In this document: positions 13,555-25,279 of the stretch, in pieces
How the letters are laid out: each line of letters begins with the position of its first letter
How positions within the stretch are numbered: position 1 is the stretch's first letter
Assembly: GCA_002633005.1 (NCBI GenBank)
Contig: NMRA01000135.1
Span: forward strand, 530,183 to 594,182
Source: Phoronis australis
Lineage: Eukaryota > Phoronida > Phoronidae
DNA: 64,000 nucleotides
Direction: 5' to 3'
Made by a program: the position numbers and the translations under genes
Notes under the pieces: generated by a model
Database searches by the model: none
Seen by the model: only the letters and a program-made list of their open reading frames with translations
Told to the model about the DNA's origin: nothing

Positions 13555-13835
13555 TTAATATATATGCGCGCACCCAGAGCGGGCTCGGGGGGATGGGCTC
13601 GATGACGAAGTGGGCAAAAGCAAAAAGGTCAGTCTCAGAGAAACAAAAACTCCGAATAAAAGTAGAAAACGAGACACAAGTCAACTGAAAAGGCAGGAAC
13701 TACCAAAATTCGGCGAATGCACAATTCACAGCCCTCAACGTACCTCGTGAATCTTAATAAAAGGTCCACATTCTCAAAAATTCGAGCCCCCACTTTTTAG
13801 GCTGAGTGCGCGCATGTATAAACTTTAACATTTAG
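13555..13835. mobile_element. MITE, family A copy 1
   Basis: The element is bounded by ATGCGCGCACCCAG on the left and its near complement GCTGAGTGCGCGCAT on the right. Two more copies lie at 31011-31289 and 31340-31566 with the same internal order: G-rich box, AAAAGGTCAG, AAACAAAAA, CGAG, AAAAGGTC and TTCGAGCCCC. No transposase frame is present, so it is non-autonomous. TA dinucleotides flank both ends, so a TA-type target site is possible. Confidence 0.75.
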
Positions 13836-15356
13836 TTCCTACAACGTGTGAGACCTTTTCTCCTCAAATTAAACCCGGTATATACTAATGAAGTGTCGAT
13901 GTAAATTGTTAAGTCGACTCGAGCGTTCTCGTCAGCTTTGGTGATTAATTAACTGACACCGGAGTTATCGCTAGGTGAAGCGATCGTGATCGCACGGTAG
14001 TGTAATATGATCTTCACCATTGTCCCACGCAACAGTGACCCCTGTCGATAACTTCCGAATCGATGGATACCGAAGTTCAACCGGCTCCCATTGTCTACCG
14101 ACGCGTCGACCTGTTTACTGCGAAGTCAAGCTTGTGCTGTTAACCTCATTCCAAGACTGATTTTAGGGTTAATTTCAAAACCAATGAATTTCCTTACAGC
14201 TGTCTTTTTAACAACTTAGGAAAAGGTGCCGTAGATAAGTATATCTGTTTTGTAACCAACGTTTTATATCGGAAAAGGTACCTTTTCGTAAGGAAACTGC
14301 TCGTGAAAGAGCCCCCTTAGAGCGGGAGCGCCTCTTCCGGCATTCTGGAGACTCTAGTGGAATTAATGCGTGATCGACCAGATTCATTGTGCACTGAATG
14401 TCTATCCTGGTTGTCGTAAAAATTACATGTTCATATACAAGGAAGTCAAAATACTTTGTCCGTCAGCAACCCTCCAGCAGACAAGGAATTCTACTATACA
14501 AAAGGATGTTGAATAATACGTTGTCAGGGCAATTGACTTCTGTCACATATATATTTAGACATATGCCAACGCTGGCTTGCAAACATCAGATTGTAATATG
14601 CGAGTTAATTGGTTCTTGAGTCTTTGGACAGGGAGTAAACAATGGATCCTGGACACGCACTGTGTACCACAGACAACTTAATATTGAACATTCCGCGTAA
14701 TCTTGTAACCGTCTGTGTCTTGTCGCTACGATTTCGTATAACTCTCCTTGTTCAGGTTGGTTACAGTCTTCGGGGTGGCTTGTACACAGTTGCATTGGGA
14801 CCGTGTCAATGTACTCGAGTGTTCCACGCAATCACCGACTGCTTGTTTGTGGTTGATATTTAATCGCACTTGTAATGGAATGTGATTAATTTGCGTCATG
14901 GGGCTGTAATGTAAACGTCATCAGCACTCACAATATGGACAGGCACTGAGACTGATGGGCACCTCGAACAAGGCACCGATAGCTCTGTCCGTAGAAATGT
15001 ACTCGATTCTTGACTTTTTGTCACATTGCTTTTGATTGTGGCATTGCAGTATCTTGTGATCATCTGCAGACCCTGGGCTTGCAGTAGCCCAACCTCCGAT
15101 CACCAACACCCCAGACGGCCCAGGTCACTGCCAGTTTTCAATCCCCAGTTACAACTAGACCATTCTCAGTACATGGAATTTTTTAATTTCCTGTCTATAA
15201 CTTTCCGTCCCGGAAAATTCCTGATTTGGTCATGAATTTACTGCTTGTTGTCACTATTACTGATTCTGAGGCCTCACTATCCACACTGTTCGCCCTGTGA
15301 AGACCTGATCAGTGAATTTTGTGTGTGTTGCGACTGATTTGAATAGTGCTAATCAC
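13836..15356. other. No gene seen
   Basis: Short frames only. The string GAGCGGGAGCGCC near 14320 also occurs in the palindrome array near 62217 and may be a shared repeat fragment. Confidence 0.4.
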
Positions 15357-15631
15357 CAGGGAAACAGGGACCACGGTGTAAAAAAGACTCCCGCACCTTC
15401 AAACAGCTAATCAGCTAGAAACACAGGAACCCCGACCAGTAAAACAAGAATCCCGGGGATCGGACACGAAACCAAGGGACCGAACAAAATTGTCCGGGTT
15501 TCCTGTTCGATCCCCGGGATTCCTGTTTTACAGGTCGGCGTTCCTGTTATTCGGGCTGGTTAGCTGTTTTGAAGTTGCGGGTGTTTGTTTTCGACTCCGA
15601 TATGTTCTACACCGCGGATTCCTGTTTCGAC
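15357..15631. mobile_element. Foldback element with long imperfect arms
   Basis: The left arm (about 15357-15477) and right arm (about 15491-15631) are inverted copies. Paired blocks include GGAATCCCGGGGATCG-type sequence, ACAGGAAC, AAACAGCTAA and a CGGTGTA box. Only about a dozen unpaired bases lie between the arms, so the whole region can fold into one hairpin. No coding capacity is seen. Confidence 0.75.
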
Positions 15632-16889
15632 GAAACACCCTGATCACGTGCGGTCAGAAATCTCTGGACAGCGTCGCAACTGACGTCACACTTCAGCCAC
15701 TTGCAACTCGTGCCATTCAAGCTGTGGTCACGATGTGGTGTTTCATGAATGAGTTGCGTTTTTTCAGTTCTCAAACGCTTCTGTAAAGAATCGTTGTTCC
15801 AAGGAATAGCTGGTATAATGTAAGCGGCAAATGTCTCGGAAGCGTATTGTTCTATGGTCGATTTTTGCATTTTATTTTAGCCATTTAGAGAAGACATGTC
15901 TATCAGCACATGCATGAGACACTCATTTTGAACGTTTTAAAGTAGCACAGAGCATGAAATCAGATTAAATTGCATTTTTTAAAGTTGTTCTCTGCCACTG
16001 TAACAGAAGTCAAACAACTCTCCTGGTAGTTTTACGTAAAGATTTTGTTGCTGTCAAAGCATTTTTTCCTTTAGTTTCAAATTTCACACGCAAAACACGC
16101 CTGCTTATTTGCTATGGCAAGACGTAGCACATTTCCCGTATGTCGAAAATATGACCTTTGACCTTTGAGGTAAACACAACAATGACGATTTCAAGCAGCA
16201 GCTATTCCGACTTCTTTGAGCGCATGCGCACAGATTATATTATTACACATATATTATTAGTATTGAGATGAAAGAGTTTGTATTTCGTCTGTGTTTCAAA
16301 AATAGTGAATCTGACAATTTTCCACAAAATTCTTGCAATATCCGAAGTGAATAAATTTCACTTTAGCATCCCCAAGAAATAGATTCGCCACGAGTTTTCG
16401 CGTCCATGCCTCTTTAACTTTATTTCTCCGCAGCCTGCGGCGTGATTGGACACCGCGGAATGACGTCACTAAACCCATACCTTTGCTGACGTGGTATATG
16501 TGTGAAGCTGCAATGGGTTCTTATGGATGCATGCCCGGAATATGTGAAACTCTAGAGTAAAGACGAGGAGCAAATTTTTAAAATATTATATTACTTAAAC
16601 GTGGCTCATCAATTACAGTATGAAACAATCGTTCGATTTCGGGTTACAGGCATATGGGCTATACCATATAAAAAGCCATGTGAATGAGAAATCGTAGAGA
16701 TTACAACTTATTTTGATTTACCCTACAGTAATGGTTAGAAGGTCAAAGCCTGCTTCATGATAGTGCAACAAATAAAATCACAACGGTAAAATCATTGAAG
16801 AATAGCGTGAATACATTGCATAAATTCACATTTGAACTCCGACAACTACTGTTGGGCTAAATGTGAATCAGGATGCGGGCATGGTCGAC
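15632..16889. other. 3' flank of the secreted-protein gene, nothing else recognised
   Basis: On the minus strand this lies downstream of the stop codon at 16890-16892. A TTTATT (AATAAA on minus) is present near 16419, about 470 bases past the stop, and could end the transcript. Confidence 0.3.
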
Positions 16890-17156
16890 TTATGGAGCTA
16901 TTGAAGCCAGTGAAGCGCCATATACAAATGACCCGACGAATGTGCCGTTCGTTGTCATGTCACCGTTCCAGCAGTAGATTCTGACCCAGAGTTCTTCTAG
17001 GTCCCCAACCGTTGTCACCACGGACGCCAGATTGATAGGCATTTGGTTAGGGTTGCTGCCAAGGACGCCGGGATTGTCCGGGTGGCACTGTGCTTCCGGT
17101 GTGGAACTTTTGCAGATGTATTGGTTGAAGGAGCCATAAACCGAGGACGAAATGAT
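16890..17156 (-). CDS. Exon 5 of secreted two-repeat protein, with stop
   Basis: The acceptor tract TTTTCAATTTTCCGTTTCAAG leads in phase 0 into IISSSVYGSFNQYIC. The exon carries VVTTVGD and the final Cys (IYCWNG) and ends SLASIAP before TAA. Confidence 0.85.
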   Translation of the reverse strand: MISSSVYGSFNQYICKSSTPEAQCHPDNPGVLGSNPNQMPINLASVVTTVGDLEELWVRIYCWNGDMTTNGTFVGSFVYGASLASIAP

Positions 17157-20100
17157 CTTGAAACGGAAAATTGAAAAAAAATCATGATGCATAAACGGAT
17201 CAAATGGTCTTTCTGGGGATTACCTGCACAGTCCTGTACAAATGCTTTAAAACTAATATTCGTCAATTTCAATCAAGTTTCCCCTATTTTATTATAATGT
17301 CTACTTTCAAAATGTTGTACTCGAACTTATCATGTCGGTGTATGATTTGCTAGCAGAAATTCAAAGCTAAATTTATATCTTCTTCATTGACTTGGTTCAA
17401 ACAATTGATATTGAGTTAGTTGAAACAAGCTGATTTGGGAACGCTGTATCCATTTGTAAATTGCTCGGTAGAAAAGCTAACTCCGGTTTAAGACTATTCC
17501 CGATAGCAGTGTCCTCTATTGGCTATAATTCAACTCACCGACGAGGTGATCTCGTAGTGCTGAGAGGTCGTCTTGTCCGGACAGAAGATAATTCCCAGTA
17601 CCACGTCACCACCCATTGGGATCGATACATCCTGAGTTGATCTGACGGACTGGACCAGGTAGATAGGTGGGTTGGCGACCAGCAGGTGGCGCATTTCAGG
17701 ATGTATGTATGTCTTGTTACTCTTCTTCGTTGGCTCCTGTTATCGAGCATTTGTTGGCTAGTTATCCAAAGTTCTGACGGTAATGCAATCCCGAGGAGCC
17801 TCGATTATCTGCTAATCGACCTCCTACCATTGTTCAGAAAATAAGTTTATCATAGAACATACCACAGTAAGCCCATAGCATAGAGGGGCACAGAATTCGA
17901 AAAGTCGAGCTCGGTCAAATGGCCCCCTCCAGAAGTTACCGTAGCAAATTTCCAAATCATCCCCCACGTCTTTCTGCCGGTCGACAATTTTTGGTCGCAC
18001 TTAACGTTGCAAATTATTGTTTGGAAGAAATGTGGTCTTCCGCCCCTCCCCCCGCTTCTTACGGCAGTGCTCAAATAGATAAACAAATTAATTTCTGCTG
18101 AAAGCATTGAGCTGTTCCTCATAAATCTTGCAGGATTTTCATTACAAAAGCATCAAATCTTTGTTTAGAGCAAATCAAAGGTGAACGTACACCAACAATT
18201 TCAGAAGAGCCTTACTAACGAAGACAGGAAATCGGAAAGAAACCATCTACCCTAGAAACTGGGTTGGAATATGCTACACTTTCTAAGAAGTTATGAAACA
18301 TTAAGCCTACTAACCTCGTAGATAGCCGGCATTGGTTTCCCAAACTCAACCAAGATAGAGTACGCTATTCCACCTACGTCACCATTCGTAGCGACCACGT
18401 ACAGAGCGCTGGAACCACCGTTCCAACCGGTCACTGTACAGTTAGGAGAGGGAGGGGTCTCCGAGTCTTTACTGTTGGTACACAAGACGGCGCCTGCGTC
18501 GACGTACTGCGAGAAGTGAAAACACGAAGTACATGTATATTGCGCGACCGTACTGGTAATTAAATTAGAACTATGCGTGCCTTTTAAAGTTTTAAAAAAG
18601 CGTAGTCAACTATTACAAAGTCGAAATTCTTACCTAACTTAAGTTTTTCAAAGTAGTCAGAGCAAGGAGCGATCAAGGACAAGTCGGTTTTCGGAGACTC
18701 TCGAAATGTGGATTAGGCCTACACCTCGAAGTCTATCGCTGGTCTTGGTCGTTGAATAAATATTTTGAATTTTCAGTGCAAAGCAATATGAGCAGGGTAA
18801 GATTTTGGATATCATAAAACAACAAAAAGCCGAAGATAATGACGAAGTCATTTTTAGGATGGAATACATTTAAGCAATCATGTCTCGTCGCGTTAACAGT
18901 GAAAAGTTTTACAAATATCACCATAGTAATATTAGTTGATTTACCCCTTTGGTGGGTGCCACGTCTGTGACGTAAAACCTAACAACACCCTTTGAGATGA
19001 TCCAATCGGGGTTGTGGAACAGCTGGATACCAACGTTGACGTCGAAGCCGTTGAAGTGAGCGCACGTGCTGGCGATGAACACCTGCTGATCCTTTGGGCC
19101 GATCTCGACCACAACCTGGTTAGTGTAGTGGGTACCGATCACTTCGGCTCCGTTGGCAAATGACAAGGCTAGATAGAAACACAATAATATGTCTTGCGAG
19201 GCTTAGCTCAGGACCCAATATATCACATTTCTTGTGAGTCAAGCAATTACGTCAGGATTTAGATATCTGGGCTACGTTCCGTAGAACTAAGACATTCATA
19301 TTGAATTTCTTTATTGCGAGAATCTCCATTGAATGTACATTCAGAAAATAATGCATTGTTGTGTGGTACAGAGTCGGTAGCAAGGGGTTTTGCTGAACCA
19401 GTTCTTGGTCTTGACGAGATCAGACACTCAAACTATGATCTTAACAACTTCTGGAACGAAAACAACGAATTCTATTCCATAATTCAACATTCGAACCTCA
19501 CCGACAAATTACTTCGTGGCCGCCATTTTGCTAGGCTTCGCTAGTGAGGTCTAGAGCATAGTCGTGAGACATTTGCCTTTCACTTGTGTGACTTTGCGAG
19601 GTCTTGTGCAATGTTGCTCTTTTACCATGTTCTCGCGCTTGTTGAACGCAACCTAGTATTCCTTGCGTGAAGTAGCGTACAGATTACCTACGTCATAGTA
19701 TCATTGCATTTGCTTTTGCAGGGGAATTAAGTAATTTGTGAGAGAAACGCAGCGACGACGAACAACAGTATTTATCAAAAGTGTAATAAAACCGCGCCTT
19801 CTCTCAAAAAATTACTGTTGAGTTAGTTCAACGACGTTATAAAACAGGGCTGGGTTGCATAGAACTTCAAAATTATCATCTGGATAACTTTGATTGTTGC
19901 ATGACGTCAGGTGCATTGTTCAACAATAACAACGTGACGCGTGATAATGCGACGTCATTGTTGCCATACGGCGTATAACTTTTTTGCAACTGGACCCAGG
20001 TTCGTTAATTCGCTTGTTTGTTTCAGCAGCTAAAGCAACGTGGTTATCGCGTGAATTCCATGAATTTTATTTTTAACGATTTCAATTCAAACATGGATAA

Positions 20101-21164
20101 CATGCAATGACGTTGGTTTGCAAAAGCAAATACGACATGGAGAAAAGTTGTTTCTGGCACGCCAGAAAAGGGTACGTTGTTTATGGCGACAGATGGTTTA
20201 AAATGAAAAATTCAAAGACTAAAATTCTAAACGTTTCCTCTATGTGATTGGCTTAAATAAGTTACCCACATTCTTTCAAAAACGTATTTGTGCATAGGGC
20301 AATTCCCTCAAATTAGAAGCTTGTAAGCATTTAGCTAGAGTTGGAGACCTGTGCAATTGGCTTGACCTGGCTGATCATTTTATTCTCTGAGCATAATCTC
20401 AAAACAAAAAAGCAAACTGTCAGTGGGTTCATCATATTAGCTTGACCTGGCTGGTCATTTTATTCTCTGAGCATAATCTCAAAATAAAAGCAAACTGTCA
20501 GTATAGGTCCATAATATTGTCTTGATCTAGCTGGTCATTGTATTCGCTGAGCATAATCTCAAAACCAAAACAAACTGTCAATTCTTTCCAATCCCGGTAA
20601 TAGCTATTAACCTGTGTAAGGAAAAGTTTTATAGCGGCAAGAGGCTTCAATCAAAATTAGTTATTATTGTACATTAATATGTGTTAATAAGGGATAATTT
20701 GGTGCTTTACTCTTGTCTACCATAATGGTGCAGTAATTTACACCAGAGCTAAAAACAGCACTGACTGCTGAACACGGCCTACATGTACTATTGTAAAAGA
20801 TAGCTTCACGTACCATGTGACAGTTTTTCTGACGATAGGCATAAAGTTGTGTTAAACGTAACAGGCTGGGGGAAGGGGGAGGGGGTGAGAAATTAAAGCC
20901 CGTTCACATCAGCTAAGGTAAAATATTCAGTGTAAGTAGAAAAGCGAGTGGGAACAGACTATGCTTTGTACAATCTTTAGTAAGAACTCCGTGGACGAGA
21001 CATTTTTTAATTTGGCCCAAGATACCCGTTTCCGCATGTCCTCCGAACCCGTTTTATTGAGATTTAAGATGGGCGCGGACGTTCTATAAAACAATTTAGT
21101 TTGAGACGCTTCGAGTTACCTTACCTGTTGCCAACACAGACAAGACGAGCACGTTGACAGCCAT
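16890..21164 (-). CDS. Secreted two-repeat cysteine-containing protein, five exons, family unknown
   Basis: The five exons are 21164-21125, 19168-18945, 18506-18315, 17736-17539 and 17156-16890. They join into a 306-residue protein. All junctions are GT-AG, with phases 1,0,0,0. The product begins with a clear signal peptide (MAVNVLVLSVLATALSFANG, cut near residue 20) and has no later membrane segment, so it should be secreted. There are seven cysteines, and N-x-T sites include NCT, NKT and NGT. Two halves look related: each has a segment rich in short hydrophobic strands, a phase-0 intron, a Cys-bearing loop, then VVATNGD (first half) or VVTTVGD (second half) followed by a strand. The start has a good context (CACCATGG). 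I do not recognise the family. It resembles extracellular beta-rich proteins only in composition. Nothing indicates the ligand or tissue. Confidence 0.82.
17539..17736 (-). CDS. Exon 4 of secreted two-repeat protein
   Basis: It encodes the start of repeat half two, from EPTKKSNKTY to the phase-0 donor TCG/GTGAGT. The acceptor is weak (GCTCGATAACAG), so the first few residues could shift by a short distance. Confidence 0.7.
18315..18506 (-). CDS. Exon 3 of secreted two-repeat protein
   Basis: The acceptor is GTGTTTTCACTTCTCGCAG; the exon opens with YVDAGAVLC and ends PMPAIYE before the donor GTTAGT. It carries VLC and PNC cysteines and the VVATNGD motif of repeat half one. Confidence 0.85.
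18945..19168 (-). CDS. Exon 2 of secreted two-repeat protein
   Basis: The acceptor TGTTTCTATCTAG is followed by a phase-1 entry that completes the signal peptide (ALSFANG). The exon encodes the first part of repeat half one, including STCAHF. The donor is GGG/GTAAAT, phase 0. Confidence 0.85.
19385..19545. repeat. Dispersed repeat in intron 1 of the secreted-protein gene
   Basis: CGAATTCTATTCCATAATTC followed by CGAACCTCACCGAC and GTGGCCGCCATTTTG resembles 7555-7620. The small plus-strand frame here is repeat-derived. Confidence 0.5.
19845..20000. mobile_element. MITE, family B copy 1
   Basis: About 155 bp. A second copy lies in the opposite orientation at 39127-39272, sharing GCAACAATGACGTCGCATTA, then TCACGCGTCACGTTGTTAT and TGACGTCATGCAACAATC. 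The ends are imperfect inverted repeats (GGGCTGGGTTGCATA against the complement of TTGCAACTGGACCCAGG). No coding capacity. Confidence 0.75.
20360..20583. repeat. About 80-bp tandem repeat, 2.8 copies
   Basis: The unit begins GCTTGACCTGGCTGGTCATT and contains CTGAGCATAATCTCAAAA and CAAACTGTCAGT. The three copies differ by scattered substitutions and small indels. Confidence 0.9.
21125..21164 (-). CDS. Exon 1 of secreted two-repeat protein
   Basis: It encodes the first 13 residues of the signal peptide. The donor is CAG/GTAAGG and the exon ends in phase 1. A TATATA-rich stretch about 180 bases upstream (21341-21355) could be a core promoter element, but this is a guess. Confidence 0.8.
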
Positions 21165-21617
21165 GGTGAAGATCAGATGGTTCACCTGTCGCAGGTAAAT
21201 GTGGACTGGATGTTGACTGCGATGAAGACAAAGTTTAACTTTTGCGATGCGGATAGATTGTCACATGCTTGAACCCGGCCTGTCTTATGATGATTCCGAT
21301 AGCCTGGTGAAACACATATTTACATTAGCTCCCTTCACCATGTATATATGTATATGTTTGTTATCACCTCTCTGTTCTGTACTCAGACGTTGGCCTTAGC
21401 CCTTTCGACAGATAACTGTCAGACAAGTTTGTACTGACCGTCACGAGTTAGTTGGAGCTACTCTTGATTGTCTATTTGACCCACAAAACTACCCACAGTC
21501 TTTATCTTTGTAGTACAATCAATTTCCTGAGTTGTATCACTTCTGTAACTTATGATCGTCTACAAGAATAGGAGCAAAGAACTGCCGTATTGTAGGAACT
21601 ATTTAAATGGTGAAAGG

Positions 21618-21895
21618 ATGATGATGATGCTGGTGGTGGGGGGAAGGTAGTGGTGATAGTGACGTGATGATGATGGTGGTGGTGGTGGTGATGAAGGGAG
21701 GATAGTGGTGATAGTGATGGTGATGATGATCATGATCATGATGACGATGACTATGACTATTAAGATAATGATATTGAAGTTGGTGATGGAGATGATGGGT
21801 TTGTTTGTGAAGATTACGATCAAGATTATGAAGATGATATTGATGAATAAGAAGTTAATGATGGAGATGATAAAGATGATGATGATGATGGTGAT
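21618..21895. repeat. GAT/GGT-rich trinucleotide microsatellite
   Basis: Imperfect (GAT)n and (GGT)n. The Met/Ile/Lys-rich frames on both strands are products of the simple repeat and are not genes. Confidence 0.95.
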
Positions 21896-24796
21896 CAAAA
21901 CATTTCTTGTGTATATTTTGTTCAAAATCAATTTGCAAATTGGTCCTTTTCAGGCTACCCAAACAACACGACTCACTCACTCATGAAAACTGCTCACGGA
22001 CATGTAAACTCAGTTTATTGACTCACAAACCCCTCAAACGTAGCTTCGTTTCGTTTGAGCACGTGACTCGGTCACGGACTCATCGCTGAGTCATGCTCGT
22101 GATTCGTAGTCACTCGTGCTTTTACGAGCGTAAATTCAGTCAAATTTGCCATGTTTTGTTCCTTAATTTATCTCGCCACTGTTGAACCGAACAATTGTCA
22201 TTGTTGTTATCACTGGTTCCACCCATGGTGTGTTATCTTTGTTCCCTGGACAAAGAGTGAGAAGAATTTTATGTATGTTCCTAGATACGAGAGGTTGAAA
22301 AATGATCGTGATCAATGTACATTTAAGGTGAAATAAAATTTGTCCCAATAAAGGAATTTAATTAAAAATTTGGTGCGCTCCAAAGAGTAAATTTTTAGGT
22401 TATTAACATAGCTTGTATCAGAGTCTAAGAAGATACGCCGTCACGTGATACATCATGGATAGGTGCACATAGCACACGGAACACGCCGTTGTTCAAACTT
22501 AGTCACTTAATAAAAATTGTCATCGCAAGATATAACCAATATTTCAGTAAACGAAAATGTAACACAGCAAAACTACAAGGAATTCCACGGATTATTTCCA
22601 TTCGTTTCTCAGGCACTGTAGATCTTACACCAGCCACAACGCCTGCGGTGGCCGAGCACGCAATCTCGAACCTCTTAAAATTTTCATTATTCTGACCCAC
22701 TTTAGTGGCGAAAAAATTGTGTTAGAGTCCCATTAACAGTTTTAGTAAAAGTGCATGGTTCAATAATTTTCCATTTCCTCATGCTTACACGAAAAAATCC
22801 GTTCCGCTACACTTGAACGAGATCTGGTACGAAAATAGATTTTTAAAGGCGCCCGCTGTTCATACAGTACGTACATGTACATGTAACTAACTTCTTAAAA
22901 CGTTTGATCGTTATAAACTTGTCCATCCAAAGCCTTTTCTAGTACAAGCGTACTTATAGATCTTCAAAGTAATGTATTACCTTCGTTACCAAATATCGGA
23001 TTGCTCAAATAAGTATTAACTCTAGATCTATATGATCACAGACTCTTATTTTGTGCAATGCCTTAAATCTCATTATCACATGATCATGGATTTTCGTGAA
23101 AATAGCCAAATTTTCCCAAAAGACACGAATTTTTTCTGAAGCTTCTCTGGGATTTTCTGTTAAGGCTTTATTAGCAAGAGAGGTTGGTTGTCAAATTCAT
23201 CAAGACTTCCAGTTTATTGAACTGAAGTGTTGATGTAATCATTTTTAAAAACCAAGTTCTCGGACAAGGCTTAAAAGAAAATCCCAGACGTTAGAACTAA
23301 AGAAAAAGAATTTAAAAGTTTCATGCAAAAATCATGGCTATGGAATATAGGGCGATCTACGTAAAATTCAAGATTATTTTGCAAAAAACAAAGTCACATA
23401 ATTATGAAAATGTCGCGATTTTCTTCCGTGTTATTGTGCACAGATACAGAGCTTCAAGGAATATAGACAGTTGAAAACAGTATATATTAAGTTTTGTAAA
23501 GATGTTTTAGGATTAAACAGTTAATTTCTAACTAGGAAGAGATATGGGAAGATGTGGGAGATACCGCTTGTACACTAAATGTTTTGTATCATGTATAAAG
23601 TTCTGGTTCAAAATACTCTTAGTAATTGAGAGCAAAGCCAGCAGATGATTTGCTTTATCAATCAGATTTGATCGACAAGTTTTGTAATTGGGTAGGCTTT
23701 GAAAGAAAATTACTGTCGGTGTGTTTGGTTTGCAGATGTTTCGATTAGCCAGGGTATGACCAACCTAGCGTATTTCGTAACAGCATTTTCCCAACTTGTA
23801 ATCGACTGCTATCTACAAGGCAAGCAAACAAATATTGAATGTAATTCAAAACTGCCTTACTATGCAAGATTTAAAATCATTTATTTCCTAAACAATTATT
23901 TGGAAATAATTAACACCCACGTGTAATTATTCAGTCGCTGACCCGACTCCGGTGTTCAAATCACCCATTGCTTGAAGAATGAGATCTCCACACAAATATT
24001 TTTTTTAAAATAGGTTGTGTAAGTTGTAATATGGGTTGTGTGGAAGAATAATACCAATTTCTGTTAGTTTGGAGTGCGGACCAAAGTCTTAGGCTACAGT
24101 GTTTAATGTTCACTTTTGCCATTCTCCCACATTGTTCATATTTGAATTCCTCATGCAAACTCCGATATTTCACTTCGAAAATTCGTCTACTAAGCTCCCA
24201 AGCGTCACAATTAACTGTCTAGTTTGTAGCGGACCTGATAATTTACCATCTTGTATTTTCTTCACTTTGGGCCAGCGGCCATATGTATGTATACCAATAA
24301 ATCTAATAGATCTGTCATCATTTTTGTACAAATCGTAGTCTTAAGGGTCAATACTGTGAGATGATACCTGTCAGTATTCAATAAATGACAATATTAACAG
24401 ATAATACAATAAAATCTCACCAATTTCGAGAAAAATAATAATCAATTTTTTTTTTCTCAATTTCAAGGGTCTCTATTTATTGTGAATGGCCACAGTTTTT
24501 CAAAATATTGTCTTGTGGTAGCTAATTTTTTAGCATTGGTGTTCAGTCGTCAGCGTATCACGTGTCTAGGCGAAATCAAAATAAACAAGATAGTGCAGAA
24601 ATTTCCTTGAAGAGATATTGAAACCCTGTTTTAGTATAGTAACAGATATTTATTACGACTAGATCACTTTATCTTTGAACTGTTTTGTTACCTTGGTCAA
24701 CCCTCAAAACTGTTCGACCACCTTTGAAATTAGTTTTTAGAGCCATCTTAATCGGACGATTGATCACATTTGATTTAGGGCAGAACAGAAGCACGT
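21896..24796. other. No gene seen; cluster of TGACTC-type motifs at its left end
   Basis: 21966-22115 carries several GACTCA/GAGTCA/TCACGG words in both orientations; the rest is AT-rich DNA with short chance frames. Confidence 0.4.
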
Positions 24797-25007
24797 ACTT
24801 CAAAATTAGCGCGTAAGTAAATAACGACATATCTATCCAACGTTTCGGTTTACGACATATCTATCCAACGTTTCGGTTTACGACATATCTATCCAACGTT
24901 TCGGTTCACTACTCTTAACTATTCTCAAGGAAACAGTTCACAGACTCAAAACAAGCGACACAGGTAGAGCAATAAACCGTTATTTACTTACGCGCTAATT
25001 TTAAAGT
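24797..25007. mobile_element. Inverted-repeat element with internal 28-bp tandem repeats
   Basis: The 30-bp termini (24797-24826 and 24978-25007) are inverted with one mismatch; they contain TTAGCGCGTAAGTAAATAAC and its complement. Just inside the left end, three copies of a 28-bp unit (ACGACATATCTATCCAACG plus TTTCGGTTT) run from about 24824 to 24907. There is no ORF. Confidence 0.85.
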
Positions 25008-25279
25008 TCACGCTTAATCGGACGAGTGTGAGTAACGTTTTGACCGACTGTGAGGAAAGTCCACACACATCAAATCACGTCTACACAAACAACTTGGAAG
25101 TGTTTTAGCTAAATAATATTCGTGTATCATGTATATTCATTCAGGGTACAACAGAGGTGACGAGAACTAGCTTTTTTGAGTGAATCACCAAAACACGGTT
25201 TTGTAGACAATTTTCACAAAACGCGCCTTAGCACTCCTTTAATATTGTGATTTTCCTTATCTACTTTTTATTTATTCAT

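Noticed and set aside
21599-21986. Ile- and Met-rich frames on both strands
   Set aside because: Translation of a (GAT)n microsatellite.
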